A stretch of 64,000 nucleotides of DNA, from NCBI RefSeq assembly GCF_020536995.1, contig NC_068360.1:22212698-22276697 (forward strand), in the 5' to 3' direction. The notes beneath the pieces were generated by a model, which ran no database searches, was not told the origin of the DNA, and saw only the letters and a list, made by a program, of their open reading frames with translations. Positions 24,841 to 37,600 of this stretch are shown piece by piece (position 1 is the stretch's first letter; every line of letters starts with the position of its first letter). The translations under genes were made by a program, and so were the position numbers. Source of the stretch: Dreissena polymorpha (Eukaryota > Mollusca > Bivalvia > Myida > Dreissenidae).

Positions 24841-25634
24841 ATAAAATATATTTTTAATAAACAACTGGTAGCAAGATGAGTTGCAGATAATTGGTCAGTA
24901 ACCACATTTTAACTTACTATTTTGACCTGTTAATTCTGTTCAGCTCAATTCAACAGTGAAAAATACCCATCATATCTCTTTAAGGTAGCGGTTGAATAGT
25001 TTTTAGTAGCTGTGAACGATCGTTACTTAATAACTCTCTTTCATTATTAAAAGGTGTTAGGATCGACAGTTTAGTATGAATATGGCACAATTTTATTGAA
25101 GTATTTGCAAAACAAGTAAATATCAACAACTCTGTGTTTATGGTGGGGTATTATTAATATTAAATAGCAAATACGCTGAATCTATATGTTTAATAAGGTT
25201 ACTGGTAACATTTTAGTCATATTGGCAATATTCCGGTTTATAATGGGCTCTGTCCATAAAAAATTGTTCCATATGGTAGATATTATAATTTAGTTGTGTT
25301 GCGGTATAAAAGATATTTGACAGAGAGACACCGCCATAATATACAGATTTATGTGAATTAGCAGCAATATTGTAATTTTAAACGCATATTGCTGCACAAT
25401 TTTCTTTATAATCATCGTTTAGTTGTCCAATCTTGCAGTCCTAAAATTAATACCCCGGTATGTGAGCAAAAAATATTAAAATGTCATGTTAATTGTCATT
25501 CAATTGTGTTATGTCAATGACAAAATTTAAAACCCTTCATAATTCAACAATATAACGTATTTGCTTTTGTATTTTGAATTCTCCTGTTTAAAAATTTGGT
25601 ACTGTATTCATTTAAGAAGTTTGTGTTTATTTCC

Positions 25635-25757
25635 AAGGCAAGTGACGAATAACGAAAACAGACAATGAACCTCACATATTATTGTATAATCAAACGCTTA
25701 AAATTATGAAAGTTTGTTTCTTTACAGGGAGGTGTTTCGTTAAATGGGGCTCAGGTA
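25635..25757 (+). pseudogene. Exon X, copy 2 (internally deleted)
   Basis: The acceptor side (TTTCCAAGGCAAGTGACGAA) and donor side (GGGGCTCAG followed by GTAATATATG) are present. Part of the middle, including the bases matching AACATGTTTTATTTAAAAC, is missing compared with 18420-18576. It is a decayed copy. Confidence 0.35.
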
Positions 25758-26599
25758 ATATATGATAATGTTAAAGTTAATGCGCAAAGCAAAAATTTAC
25801 AATAATTATCAACCAAACAACAATTACGCCGTCACGGTCCTGTTTTTAGGTCAATAGAACGGTCAAGGCAGCAAAAAAGTAATCATTATATTTAAACTAT
25901 CCAGTGAGTTTACAAACTTGCCGGAGTTATTTTTTTATAGTTCTTACAATTGATAATATAAACTGCTAACGAATGAATCCTTGTGCTCTAACGCACTGGT
26001 TAAATGTTCAGTAAAATAAAATGCCCTCGTTCGTAAACACCGCTATAACACTACTGTTCCAAACAAATATTACTCCACCACAAGTCGTATTCCGTGCGTA
26101 TTATAATTACATAATTGCTACAACGTAAATATACAAAATTTATTTTATATATTTCTTTAATAATGACTACAAAACATGACCAGGAGCTAGAAACAAAATT
26201 AATTTTAGCTGCTTAAATATGACTTAATTTTAAAATGCCTTTAATCTTCGTTAAATTTGTCTAATCAAACAAAGTCTTATAAGACTTCAACAATTTATTT
26301 TTATTTAATTTAAAAAACATATTTACAATTTTGTCAGATCTTACAGACTGTGGAAGAAGAACTTAATAAAGGAGAAAACGAGGTTTTATAGAGTTTGCAA
26401 GATGCATGTGTTCGACGATGAAATTGTAATAAGGATGTCAAGAAGATTGAGCAATCACTATATGTAATTCATCTTGTAATTGGTTCCTGCACCAAAACTT
26501 AATTATGACCAGGATATGGATATATGAAGGTTTAAAAAATAATGTCCAAACGTGACACTTGTACGAAATTTATGAATAATTCTCAGACAAGAGGGCGCT

Positions 26600-27990
26600 A
26601 TTTTATACACATAATATAATCGTATAAAAGTAAATAAGGCGCCGTATAGTGTTAAGAAGTGCAATGCATAATACCATGTTAATAATGTTCTGATTTGATA
26701 AATAAAATTAAACATAATACTTTCTTTTGGATTATGTAACTATATTAATATATTTGAAGCTAAACGTTAAAGGTATTAGTGCTGTTTAGACCAATAGTTC
26801 TTGTGGAATGGTCTGTGATAATAACATGCCTAAAACAACTGCCGTTATTAAACTCTTACCTGATAAGCCTAAAAACTAATTCGCATCTGAAGAGAGCTAA
26901 TGAAGGGTGTTCATTTTCAGTTATTAAAATTTAACTTCCGGCATAGTTATGTTTCACCACTAGAACCCGTTTCTGGATTGATTTGAATCCATTTATTTAA
27001 TTTGCTGAAGTTGGTTTGATATGCAATGTCGAGGATTGTACCAAAAATATCTATAAGTGTTTTGCGTGAAGATTCGATTTCAATCGTATCCATTCAAAGA
27101 CCCAGTCGTTAACTTATACTCGAGTAGTGTAATATATCCACGGATACGTCGTTACATCTTTTTATTATTTTTTTATTAGTTTCTGTTAGAATAAAATGAT
27201 AATACACGTCGTATTAATGTTATTCGGTTTGACTTACGCAATACATAAATGAAAAGAGAGGTATAATGAGAAGTACAACAAATAAAAGTATACCTTAATA
27301 TCATTGCCATCAATAAACATTTAATTGAGTCGTGTGGTTTCATAAAACTGACCGGTACACTGAGGTTTTTTAATAAACATGAATCAAAATATGCGTTCAT
27401 TAAATATACCTGTTATTCTTAATGGAAATGAAAAAGAAATCAACACAGTTAGTATTTTGTCTACAACCATGGTATTCAATAACTAACAAAACGTCAGCAC
27501 AATTACAAAACCCATTATAAAGAGGCGTGAAGATGCACAATTCAGTAGGACATTGACAATGTGTAAATGATTCTTCAATACAGAAACACTGACATATATT
27601 TTAAAATGTGTTGCTTGTGTTTTAACATTACAAAATTTTATAAATAATTGTGCAACAACTCATATTCAAAAAGTAAATGATATCACTGAGCTTATTATGA
27701 TGGCTGATGCCACTGAAGAGAAATGAAACATGTAAGTTTATGTAGAAAATTTAAAAATTATTTAACAAAGCATCAATTTAAGAATTGTTTTCCATTGCAA
27801 TATTATTATGTATGCAATTGAAGAAATGTTTTATTTGCCAAAGAAACCGGATATACGGACAATTACAATAAAGGTATTGCAATGACTGCACGATGCGTAA
27901 TTTAATAAAACTAACTACGTAGTCAGTTTCTGATTCGAAACTACGAGATTCTGACCCATGCATCCAATGGGAAGCACACGCTACACCATA
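26600..27990 (+). repeat. Array unit 3, left part
   Basis: Collinear with 20880-21500 (core block 26790-26920, then GCAATGTCGAGGATTGTACC near 27027) and then with 6770-7030 and 41985-42230 of units 1 and 4 in a diverged form (27700-27930). There is no coding region worth naming. Confidence 0.5.
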
Positions 27991-29640
27991 CTTTTGTTTC
28001 ATTTTATAGTGCTGACCGCTATTTAATACATAACAAAATAAAACACAATGCGATGCTCTATGAACAATTAAGTTTGGAGCATTTAAACAAATCGTATTCG
28101 ATTCGACATATATTAATATATTGTTAAAATAAACTGCACGTTTGAAAAACAGTTCTATGAGGTGGGTGCTGAATCAAAAGAGCTCGAAAACCATATTTAC
28201 ACAACATTATAAACAAAAATCAACTTCATAAAAAGTTCTGCACACATTTTGTTTTGATTAACGTTTTTCTGTAAACATGATATAATAAAAATAAGAAGAT
28301 ACTAAGTAGAGTTTTTAATTCATTCGAATATATATGTATTACTTACATTATGTTCAAATAAAATATATTTTCAAACTGCACGTGGTCTAAAGATTAACCA
28401 ATGACTTGTAATGTGCTCAAACACTATTTAACCAAAATTAACAAATAACTTGTGATGTGTTTGAAAGAATTGTTGGTATTTAATTTAACAAATGTGAAGT
28501 GCTATTATTATTGTTCAAAATTTGTACAAACATGCACACACAATTATATTCTAGCTGCCTGTGCTGGATATCAGGCTTATTAGCAAAATTATGGGTTTTA
28601 GTTTAACGCATGCGACCCATCGCAATAACAACACAGTGAATCGACACATGACAGCTAAACTGCATTGTTAATATTGTCTTAATAGACATTCTTTGCATTA
28701 TAAATAACTTAAGTACATAAATTATCATAAGATTGTATATATTCACCGAGAGCCATTGATGCTTATTATTTATAGTTTTAACATAAACGCGCACAATACT
28801 TAACAATAATTACCAGAGAAGTGGCAATTACTGTGAAGGTTGATTGTGCGAGTCAGCTAACAATATTATTTCATTACAAATATTTTTTTGTTTTTAACTT
28901 TTGCGGCATGCCTTGTTTAAGTATAACATTCAATGAATAAAATGCTTACGAAAGTTTCTTCTAACACATATACACATGATCCATAATTAGTTTTATAATT
29001 ATAAAGAAAACAAAATAGTTGTTTGAACAGCACTACAATAATCGTGTAAAATGGATAAACCCATTCAATTACAGGTTGTATAGTGTGATTCTTTTGAGAT
29101 AAAACCTTGATGTGGCTGAAACATGAAAACAAAATACTTTTTGTATTATGACATAATTTGCAGGCACAGTTCTTAAGATGTATTTCATTTAATAACAAAT
29201 AACTTACCATGTTTCATGTTACAATACATAGCATTGTAATAACAACTTATTCCCAAAACGTCCGAATAATTTTCATGCGAGTTACGTTAACAATCCACGA
29301 TAATGCCTTTAAATTTTATCCTTCATTAAGTGTAATCATATAAAAGAAACAATGTGTATGGCACATCGCGACCTGAAGACTTTGTAGATGTAAAGATGGG
29401 ACAATATTTCAACTTTAAGCTAACGATATTCGAACTATGTAACTAAGCTAGTCTGATAGTATAGTTAGTTACTGTTTGTCCGTTTTTGTCTCTTTGTACA
29501 AGTTTCGGGTAATATGCTAAAGTTTATAAGTCTTTGACAAAAGTTCAGCAATTTTAGTATATAAATCAAAATTAACAACCACTAAACTAATACATGGTAT
29601 AATGCAAACGATATTTATGAGTGTTTACAGGTTAAATAAA
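27991..29640. other. A+T-rich stretch, nothing recognised
   Basis: About 1.6 kb between recognisable array blocks. I see no homology to other parts of the window, no splice-framed exon, RNA gene or transposon end. It may be diverged unit sequence or an insertion whose ends I cannot define. Confidence 0.4.
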
Positions 29641-31497
29641 ATAACGACCAGTGACAAGTAAACTATACTCCTGCTCCAGACCCCGCCGAATGAACTGAAG
29701 TCGGTTATCATTAAGAAACTTTACAGAAACAGGAGTTAGATAAATTAATTGGACACTGAACGTCGCCTAACGTGTCCGTGGTTTTGTCGAAAGAAATGTA
29801 CTGTTGTTGCATACATCCTCGTCGTTGTGCACAAAAAGAAACGGAACTTAAATTGCTACTCGCGGAAACATTCGTCTGAATGGCTTGAATAGAGTATGTT
29901 GCGAGGAGACAATTACATTAAAATAGTACATCTGCCATTTCTTATTTTAATAACTTCTAAAAATGCAAGGAGTTATTCAGTGCATTTACTTATACCTGCC
30001 CATAGCGTTGGCAGATTTACTTATTGTGTTTTTGTTCACATGGAAATAGATGCTATTTGATTTCATTAGAATATTTTTGGGAAAGCTACTGTAACTTAAT
30101 TTGGAATAATTCATAGGATGACAGACTGTTATTATTTTAAAGGCAATGAACGTTATAAAACCACAACAATGGAATATGTGTAATTAAAAAGTCATGAATA
30201 TTGGGAAATTTCGGTATCAAGCTTTTTGGTTTTTGGTCCATTAACCATATTTCACTTGTGACAGATATAGATTATGAAGAATAATTTTAGAAAATAATGT
30301 CCAAGCAATGACATTTCTGTGAAGAATATTAATAATTATCACTCTAGAGAGTACATCTCGTGCATCCATTTGAGAACTGTTTGCACTAAAAAATGTCAGA
30401 TCCTGTACATAGATACATAGCTACATAGCTAAAATTGCAAAAAAGTATCCTAGGAGCATTAACTTGGGAATATTAAAACTGAAAAAGGGATCATTTATAT
30501 TGTTAACATGATTTGCAAAGAACTGTTTCTGACTTCAATAACTTCACCCAACGGAATATTTCCGTAAGCAACTCGGATGTTATGCTTTGGCGTGCCAAGG
30601 AAGAATGGAGGACTTTCATTGTTTAACATGATAAAGTTAAATACAGCTGCAGTTTACGGTAAACCAATAAAAGTTGTGTACGTCCCGAGATCAATAGTCA
30701 TTGTCGATGAAATACTTTGTGATGCTAACACGCCTGAAAAAAGCGAGTAATGAAATCTGCTGTGAATAGCCTTGCAACACATTCACATCTGGTAAGAGCA
30801 ATGGAAAGGTGTTAATCTTCAGTCTTTGAAATAATACTTTTACTTCACATGGACATGTGTTTCAGAATTAAAATATATTGCAGATGATTGATTTTTCTAA
30901 CCAATATTATATTTGCAGTAGATGGCCTAATTGACACTTATGTGAAACATTGTTCAAATATCCATTAGTGCCCATATGTGAAAGTCTGCTATCAAATGTA
31001 TTCAAACAAAGACCCGGATGTATGCATATTCTCGACTAGTCTTTTATACCAATGGATGCGTTTGAATTATATGTAATTAGTTTAATCAATGTTTTGATTA
31101 ATGTACAGAATGCCAATACATTTGATCATCGAGGTTTCATTAGAACCATTAATGTGTAATTATATCACAGAAAGGCAAAATGCATTATATATATCTGATA
31201 TGATAATCAGTGATATAAGTTTTTAAAAGTTTGCTGTTTCTTAAACTGACCTGTTCGTTGACCCTTATAAACAGTACGTGAATGAACCAAAACGTTCATT
31301 GTCGGTAGTATGCCTTAAGCACTGGATTGATACAAAATACCCTGAACGGACAAAAGCGTCACGCATAGGATGTATAGAAATGTGTAGCATTTTAGTAGTT
31401 TTCAGTAGCTGTGAACGATCATTACTTTATCACCTAGCACTGTCCCATAATTATGAGGGGTCAAGATTGACAATTTAGTATTAATATGACAACACGA
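29641..31497 (+). repeat. Array unit 3, right part
   Basis: Matches unit 5 at 51580-52560 (for example GGAAACATTCGTCTGAATGG near 29866) and contains a core block at 30690-30840. A block related to 17750 follows at about 31390-31470. It ends at the LINE fragment beginning at 31498. Confidence 0.55.
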
Positions 31498-31825
31498 ATC
31501 TTATAAACTACGATACTGGAACAATCTTGTGCAAATGGACGATCACAGAATGACCAAGAGAGTGTTTAGTGCTGACTATAATAGTCACACAGAAAATAAT
31601 AACTGGACAACAAATCTGAAATAGGTTCTCAGTAAGATTGGTCTCTCAAACAATTTCAAAAAAAAATACAGTGGTAAATATTTCACAAGCAAAAGATCAC
31701 ATTCATCTTTATTATGCCAAAACATGGATCCAGGATATCCAGCATGTTCCTAAATAAAGGACTTACCGACTTTTTAAGAGTACATTCAAGACAGAGGAAT
31801 ACATTGAACTTAACCTAAGTAGAAC
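31498..31825 (+). mobile_element. LINE C-terminal fragment, copy 1
   Basis: Closely matches 52575-52910. In one frame it reads KVFSADYNSHTENNNW and LSKIGLSNNF-like peptides typical of the region just past the RT domain of some LINEs. This copy stops before the cysteine-rich tail that copy 2 retains. It has no intact frame and its ends are not defined by target duplications. Confidence 0.5.
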
Positions 31826-31922
31826 GAACGATCAAAACGTGACCGTGACGGCGTAATTGTTTGTTTTTTTTACAATTATTTTGAATTTTTGCTATAAGCA
31901 TTTTAATAAAATTTATAATGTA

Positions 31923-32307
31923 TTACCACTTAGATCCATATAACGTAACACCGCTCTGGACAGATAAAACTTCCATTATTTTAGGTGTTTGATCATACAA
32001 CAATGTGTCCATTGAGGAGTAACATGTTCTTCTGAAGGTTTGTTGTCTTGTTCTGTTTTCGTCATTGGTCACTTGCCTTGGTAAAAAACTGACAGACGTC
32101 TTGCAATGCAAGAATACAGTACTGATTAGTTATATTGTTGGATTGTGATGGGTTTTGAATTAGGTTATTGACATAACCCATGGCCTGACAATCAACATGA
32201 CATTTGCGTATTTGTGAGTTCATATTTTGCTTATACGCTGGGGTAGTAATTTTGGCACTCACAGATTTGACAACTAAACGATGATTATAAAGATCAGTCT
32301 GCATCAA
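31923..32307 (-). pseudogene. Best preserved X-region exons, cysteine pattern PAN-like
   Basis: Two overlapping open frames on the minus strand. The first (32307-32062) reads KITTPAYKQNMNSQIRKCH followed by VDCQAMGYVNN and NITNQYCIL, a cysteine spacing that faintly recalls PAN/apple domains. The second (32111-31923) covers exon X itself, through TNDENRTRQQTFRRTC, LLYDQTPKIMEVLS and SGVTLYGSK, then a stop. Exon X is preceded by an acceptor-like TTTTTTACCAAG. In units 1, 2, 4 and 5 the same region is more broken, so this inverted copy may be nearest the ancestral coding sequence. Function unknown; the PAN suggestion is weak. Confidence 0.35.
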
Positions 32308-32669
32308 TATACGTTTTAAATAACATTATGGTTGCTTATTGCACATAATTCTGTAAATTATGGTGTTTTACTTCTTTACTCTTATACCTCAACAGAACTT
32401 AATTATTATATAATTTTATTAAAATGCTCCACCATTAACACACAGTTATTGATGTTTAATTGTTTGCAAATAGTTGAATATCATTTTGTCATATTCATGT
32501 TAAATTGTCGATCCTAACACCTCTTAATGATGAAAAAGGGCTATGTAATTAAGTAACGATCGTTTATAGCCACTTGTCATGTCTTGCTGTAATTTTTATA
32601 ATCTAACTGACATGTTTTGTACCAGGCAATTTTATAAACTTATTGCATTTTTTATATCAGCCATATAAA

Positions 32670-32775
32670 ATTGTGTTTTAGCGATTGGATGTTTTGCAAC
32701 GTTCAAGAAGAGAAAGGCGACTTTAAATGCAACAGAGGGGCATTAAGAGAGATGCTTAACCTTGAACGCAACAAC
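32670..32775 (+). pseudogene. Exon W, copy 3 (inverted)
   Basis: Plus-strand copy with acceptor TTGTGTTTTAG, then DWMFCNVQEEKGDF and CNRGALREMLNL. After ERNNE the sequence joins a different array block (GAAAGTCTTATCTCTAATG), so the exon's downstream end has been lost at an inversion junction. Confidence 0.35.
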
Positions 32776-33002
32776 GAGAAAGTCTTATCTCTAATGTTTT
32801 CACACAAAGACTCGATCATGAACTTGTATTCGAGTAATATTATATTAACATATAAAACCTTTAAACCAACGGATACATGTTGACATCTTTATATAAATAA
32901 AGATGTTTATGGATATATATCTTCTATCATCATATTTTATTATTGACATCGAATAAGTGTCACCAAGGCTATCGGCAGCCTAAATACACCAAAGTAAAGA
33001 CA

Positions 33003-33007
33003 TGCAT
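33003..33007. repeat. BEL/Pao target site duplication, left
   Basis: TGCAT, repeated at 41263-41267. The empty site is seen near 23600 and 5750, where the array reads GACATGCATACTATGACAGT or similar without interruption. Confidence 0.85.
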
Positions 33008-33569
33008 TGTGCTGGGCCATAGTTCAGGAATTGGTGGAATCGTACAAATTCAAAGAACAACGCCTTGCCAGTTAACCGTTTTAATCGTAGTAAACGTTAC
33101 GACCAAAAAGTTGGTAAAAGACTGAAAATACACAGAAAACAGGTTTAGAATGACGTAGACTTATTAAAATACTTTTATGACTAGTGATATTACAATACAA
33201 TATCTATTTTAACGTGTACCAGTTGTTTAAAGAACATATAAACCTAACACAAGTACGAATAGGTTTGAGTACGAATCTTGAAAATGGTAAATTTTACTAT
33301 GAAATATTCAAGAAGAAACTCTGAACTTATGCAAAATGAACATTATTACCAATATGACTAAATTAACAATATAAACACAATATCCTTACACTGTGTGGAC
33401 TAAAGAAAGCCATGAAATTACAAGAAAATAAATGTGCGGGATGCCCGACCAGACGTTTCCGGTTCAATACTAGGTTACATTATACTATTATTAAAGCATC
33501 GATACAAAAACAGACACGGCTCGGGAATGAATCGAAAACAGAAATAAATGGAACAGTCGTTCCAGAACA
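33008..33569 (-). repeat. BEL/Pao 3' LTR
   Basis: A 562-bp terminal repeat starting TGTGCTGGGC and ending TTCCAGAACA on the plus strand. It is identical by eye to 40701-41262. For the element's minus-strand transcript this is the 3' LTR. Confidence 0.95.
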
Positions 33570-34626
33570 CTCCCCGTCCGATGACAATAATTTGGAATCG
33601 CTATCAAAAATAAAACACGAAAAAATAAAATCCTGAATTTCACATAAAAATTATGGTACAACCTTTGGAATAAATACGGTAACAATTGACAATAGCAAAT
33701 ACGGTACTAACTGATAATAGTAAATATGGTATTGAGTTGAAACATCAAAAGAGAAAATTTTGATATGACCCAATTTACCTTTTGTTTACAAGAACAAATA
33801 TGGTATTCACTTAAAATGGTAAATACGGTATCGAATTCTTTGAAAAATGAAAAAAACTAAACCATTGCTTAATGACAAATCAAAAATTGTTTCTTCTTAT
33901 AAGCAAAGTGATGACTATTTCTAACAACACTACACCAGACTAAATTACACAATTACAATTCTCAAAATATCCTGATGCCTTAGCTTTAATTGCTGTAAAG
34001 ATGTATTCTTAATGTATCTTTGTATTATGTACATTGAACTTCTTGTGCATAGAACATCATTATGCATAAAATGAAGAAAATTACATTCATCTTTAAAAAC
34101 AGTTACAAAATGAAGACATATTTTGAAATGTGAAAAGGCATGAACCAAAGATGCTTTCATTGTTACATCTGAAAAATAATCTTTCACCCTGAAGTGAGTA
34201 ATCTTACATGAAAGTAGACATTTAGTATTAAAACTAACAAGTACATAACGCATTGAACTAGTGTATACTCAATACATAATAGCACAACCTTTCAAATGAA
34301 ATGCATATGACCATTTTAAAGTATTCAATATCATATATAAGTCTTACATTAATACTGCATTTAACCAATGCCATTCAAAATTATCTTTAGCCAAGTAAAG
34401 ATAATGTCTTTTAAGTCTTAAAACATTGTGAATAAAATTACACACATTCATTTACCCAAAACAATGAGCTATCAATTTCAAAACTTAATGGCACAATATC
34501 AAGGAAATGTTCAACATACATCTATGTACACACAATGACTGTGACACCATATCAATCTATAACAGCCTATATAGATTTCAACAGTTATTCAATGAAAACA
34601 CTAGTAAGTCACCATTTACTGTGTTT
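33570..34626 (-). other. BEL/Pao 3' non-coding region
   Basis: About 1.06 kb between the end of the pol region and the 3' LTR. It holds a purine-rich tract next to the LTR and, at about 33665-33840, five short imperfect repeats of AAATACGGTA/AAATATGGTA. No envelope-like gene was recognised. Confidence 0.6.
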
Positions 34627-37600
34627 CTAATATCTCACAAGCAATACCATCTCAACAATGGGTCTTACAAGGAAACTCTGTTTTCCTTCGGCATTTATGA
34701 TACACAATTCAACTTTGCGAATCTTTCCGTCTGTGCTTGGAAAGATTTTGTTCACCCGTCCCTTGGGCCAACAATTGCGGGGTACGTCGTAATCTCTCAG
34801 GAGGACTATGTCATTGACCTTTAAGGGACTTTGATCATGATGCCATTTAGGCCTTGTTTGCAGGGATTGGAGAAACTCTTTTCTCCACCTTAACCAAAAT
34901 TGGTTTGCAAGATACTGGACCCTTTTCCATTGGTCTTTGTACAGGTCCTTAAGGGACATTTCATCAACTGGTTGTTGGTCAAGATCAAGTTTCATAGTGA
35001 GAAGTGCAGATGGACTCAAAACTTCAGGACACTCTGGGTCAGTGGATACAGGTACTATGGGGCGAGAATTGATTATTGCGCTAACCTCTGCCATAAGTGT
35101 GGCTAGGACATCATGGGTAAGGGTATGAGTGTTCGACAGCATGGATTCTAATATGCGTCTGGAAACCCCTATCATTCTTTCCCATATACCCCCCATATGT
35201 GAACTGTGGGGGGAATTGAACACCCAAACACTATTTGTTTTTGCAATGAAGTCTTTAGTGTCTCCGTCTTCTACATTAATCACATCTACTCCAATGTGGT
35301 CCGTAGCACCTACAAAGTTTGTACCACGATCTGAACGATACATCTTAACTGGGCCTCGAATGGCGATCAAGCGTCTAAGAGCATTTATGAATGCTGATGA
35401 TGACATTTCATCGACTACCTCTATGTGAACTGCACGTACAGAGAGACAAGTGAAAAGCACTGCCCAACGTTTAGCGCTCGCCTGTGAGCTTCTAGTCTTA
35501 CGCGATACAACTTGCCAAGGGCCAAAACAGTCTACACCTACATATGAAAAAGGTGCGTTTTGCTGTAACCTGTCTGAGGGTAAGTCGGACATCTTTTGTT
35601 TCTCAAAGCTACCCCTAAGCTTCTTACAAGTCACACAATTGAAAAGGAGAGAGGAAATGGCACGTTTACCTCCAACAATCCAATAACCTGCCTGCCTTAC
35701 TGCACCTTCAGTGAATAAGCGCCCTTGGTGCTGAACGGATTCATGGTAGTGACGTATGAGCAACTTAGTGACATGGTGTTTTGCGGCTAAGATTATGGGG
35801 TGTTTCTCTTCTATTGGAAAGTCACCCTGACGCAGGCGTCCACCAACTCGCAGCAATCCTACATCATCCAGAAATGGATCCAATGTAACCAGAGTACTAC
35901 TACTACCTACAGGGCTCTGTGAGGAAAGAGCATCAACTTCTGCTTTGAAGCAATCATACTGAACTTCTCGGAGCACAACCTCAGTAGCTCTAGACTTACT
36001 CTCTGGGGAACTAGAGATGGAACATCTATGCCAACCTCTCTGACTACAACACTTCTTGAAAGACGAAACAACATGCACTAGAACACTTAGAGCAAGCAGT
36101 AATCTACTCCAAGATGAGAAGCGCTCAAAACGGTCTGTTTCCAAGCGAGCATTGCTACCAACAGACGTTTTCATGGTAACAACATCTGTGCAAACTTCAA
36201 CATCTAATTGTGGGTTTAGAAGTGGAAAGAACTCATTCGACATTGGGGTTTCCTGAGTGCAAAGGAAAGTTGGACCTGACAACCACAAGCCATCCTGCAA
36301 TTCTTTGGGACTGGCTCCTCTAGTACCGATGTCTGCAGGGTTTTTGTCTGTTGCTACATATCTCCATTGCTTTGGAGAACTTACACGTCTGATCTTTTGA
36401 ACTCTATTACTGACGTAAGTATGGAACCTACGGGTTTGGTTTCCTATGTAACCTAGCACTACTCTGCTGTCTGTATAGAGTATCGGCGATATTGACACCA
36501 AGATTCTCAGAAACTAAAGTGTACAGCTCTGTGGCCAAAACAGCAGCGCAAAGTTCCAAACGAGGAATAGTATGACCTTTAGCTGGGGCGACCTTAGCTT
36601 TACCCATCACAAAACTGGCCTTTTTCTCACCAGCACTGGAACACCCTACCACATACACTACTGCTGCTATTGCCTTTTCTGACGAATCTGAGAATACATG
36701 AAGTTCAGGATTGGACATTTCTGAAAGTGACACATTGAACAGATTTCTACTGACTTTCACACACTCCAAATCTGCTAAACTGCCTAGCCAATTGTACCAC
36801 TTGGCCTCAAATTCTGTGGTCAGAGGTAAATCCCATTCTATACCGCTAGCGATTACATCTCTTAAAATCAGCCTGCCATTGATCAAAATTGGCGACAAAA
36901 AGCCGATAGGATCAAACACACTATGAATGCTTGAAAGAAGGCCTCTCTTCGTGACGGATCTATCTTGTATATGACAATCGAACAGGAAGTAGTCCTTATT
37001 CAAGTCCCACTGAAGTCCTAAACTACGCTGAGTAGGTAAACTCTCAAGATCAAAGTCCAGACGGCTCAAGTCTGTTGACAAATCTTCCCGAGACAACCCT
37101 TTCATAACGTCTGGGACGTTTGAAGATATCTTATGAAGCCGAATTCCCTTCCCTGCTAGTGAAGCTTGGGTACGTTCAATCAAACTCCTGGCTTCTGAAA
37201 CCGTAGGACAAGAAGTAAGACCATCATCCACATAAAAGTCTCTCCGAACAAACTCTTTGACATCTTCGTCAGAATTCTCAACTGATTTCTGCAGACCATA
37301 ATTTGCTATGGCTGGAGATGGGCTATTCCCAAACACGTGTTTACACATGCGATACTCAACTAGAGATTTTGAGGGGTCATCTTCATACCATAGAAACCGA
37401 AGGTAATCTCTGTCACACTCTTTGACACCGAAGCAGTAAAACATTTGCTCTACATCAACTGAAACTGCTACCTGTTCCCTACGAAACCTTAGTAAGACAC
37501 CAAGCAGACTATTTGCTAGGTCTGGACCCTGGAGCAACACAGAATTGAGCGACACACCATTATACTGACAAGCTGAGTCGAAGACAACACGAATTTTATC

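Larger units (their letters stand above)
20480..26600 (+). repeat. Array unit 2
   Basis: Another direct copy of the array unit. In order it has the TTATAAGTAAGCTTTTAAAT block (20531), core block (20880-21000), exon W (21900-22010, minus), the 22320-22570 block, core block (23080-23220), core block (24350-24500), the empty site of the LINE (about 24505), a decayed exon X (25635-25757), a conserved intron-like stretch (25780-26130) and the block at 26335-26600. Exon Y is missing, apparently deleted between about 26130 and 26150. No intact coding region was found. Confidence 0.6.
31826..32775 (-). repeat. Inverted array segment carrying exons X and W
   Basis: Read on the minus strand this segment contains, in the normal array order, exon W (32775-32670), the AACGATCGTTACTTAAT block (about 32555), exon X (32095-31947) and the GTGACGGCGTAATTG block (about 31850). 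All are reversed relative to units 1-5, so one segment was inverted after losing internal DNA. Flanking array DNA resumes in direct orientation at about 32780. Confidence 0.65.

Noticed and set aside
34507-35686. Plus-strand open frames at 34507-35686, and others to 39947, as genes
   Set aside because: They mirror the BEL/Pao coding region on the opposite strand.
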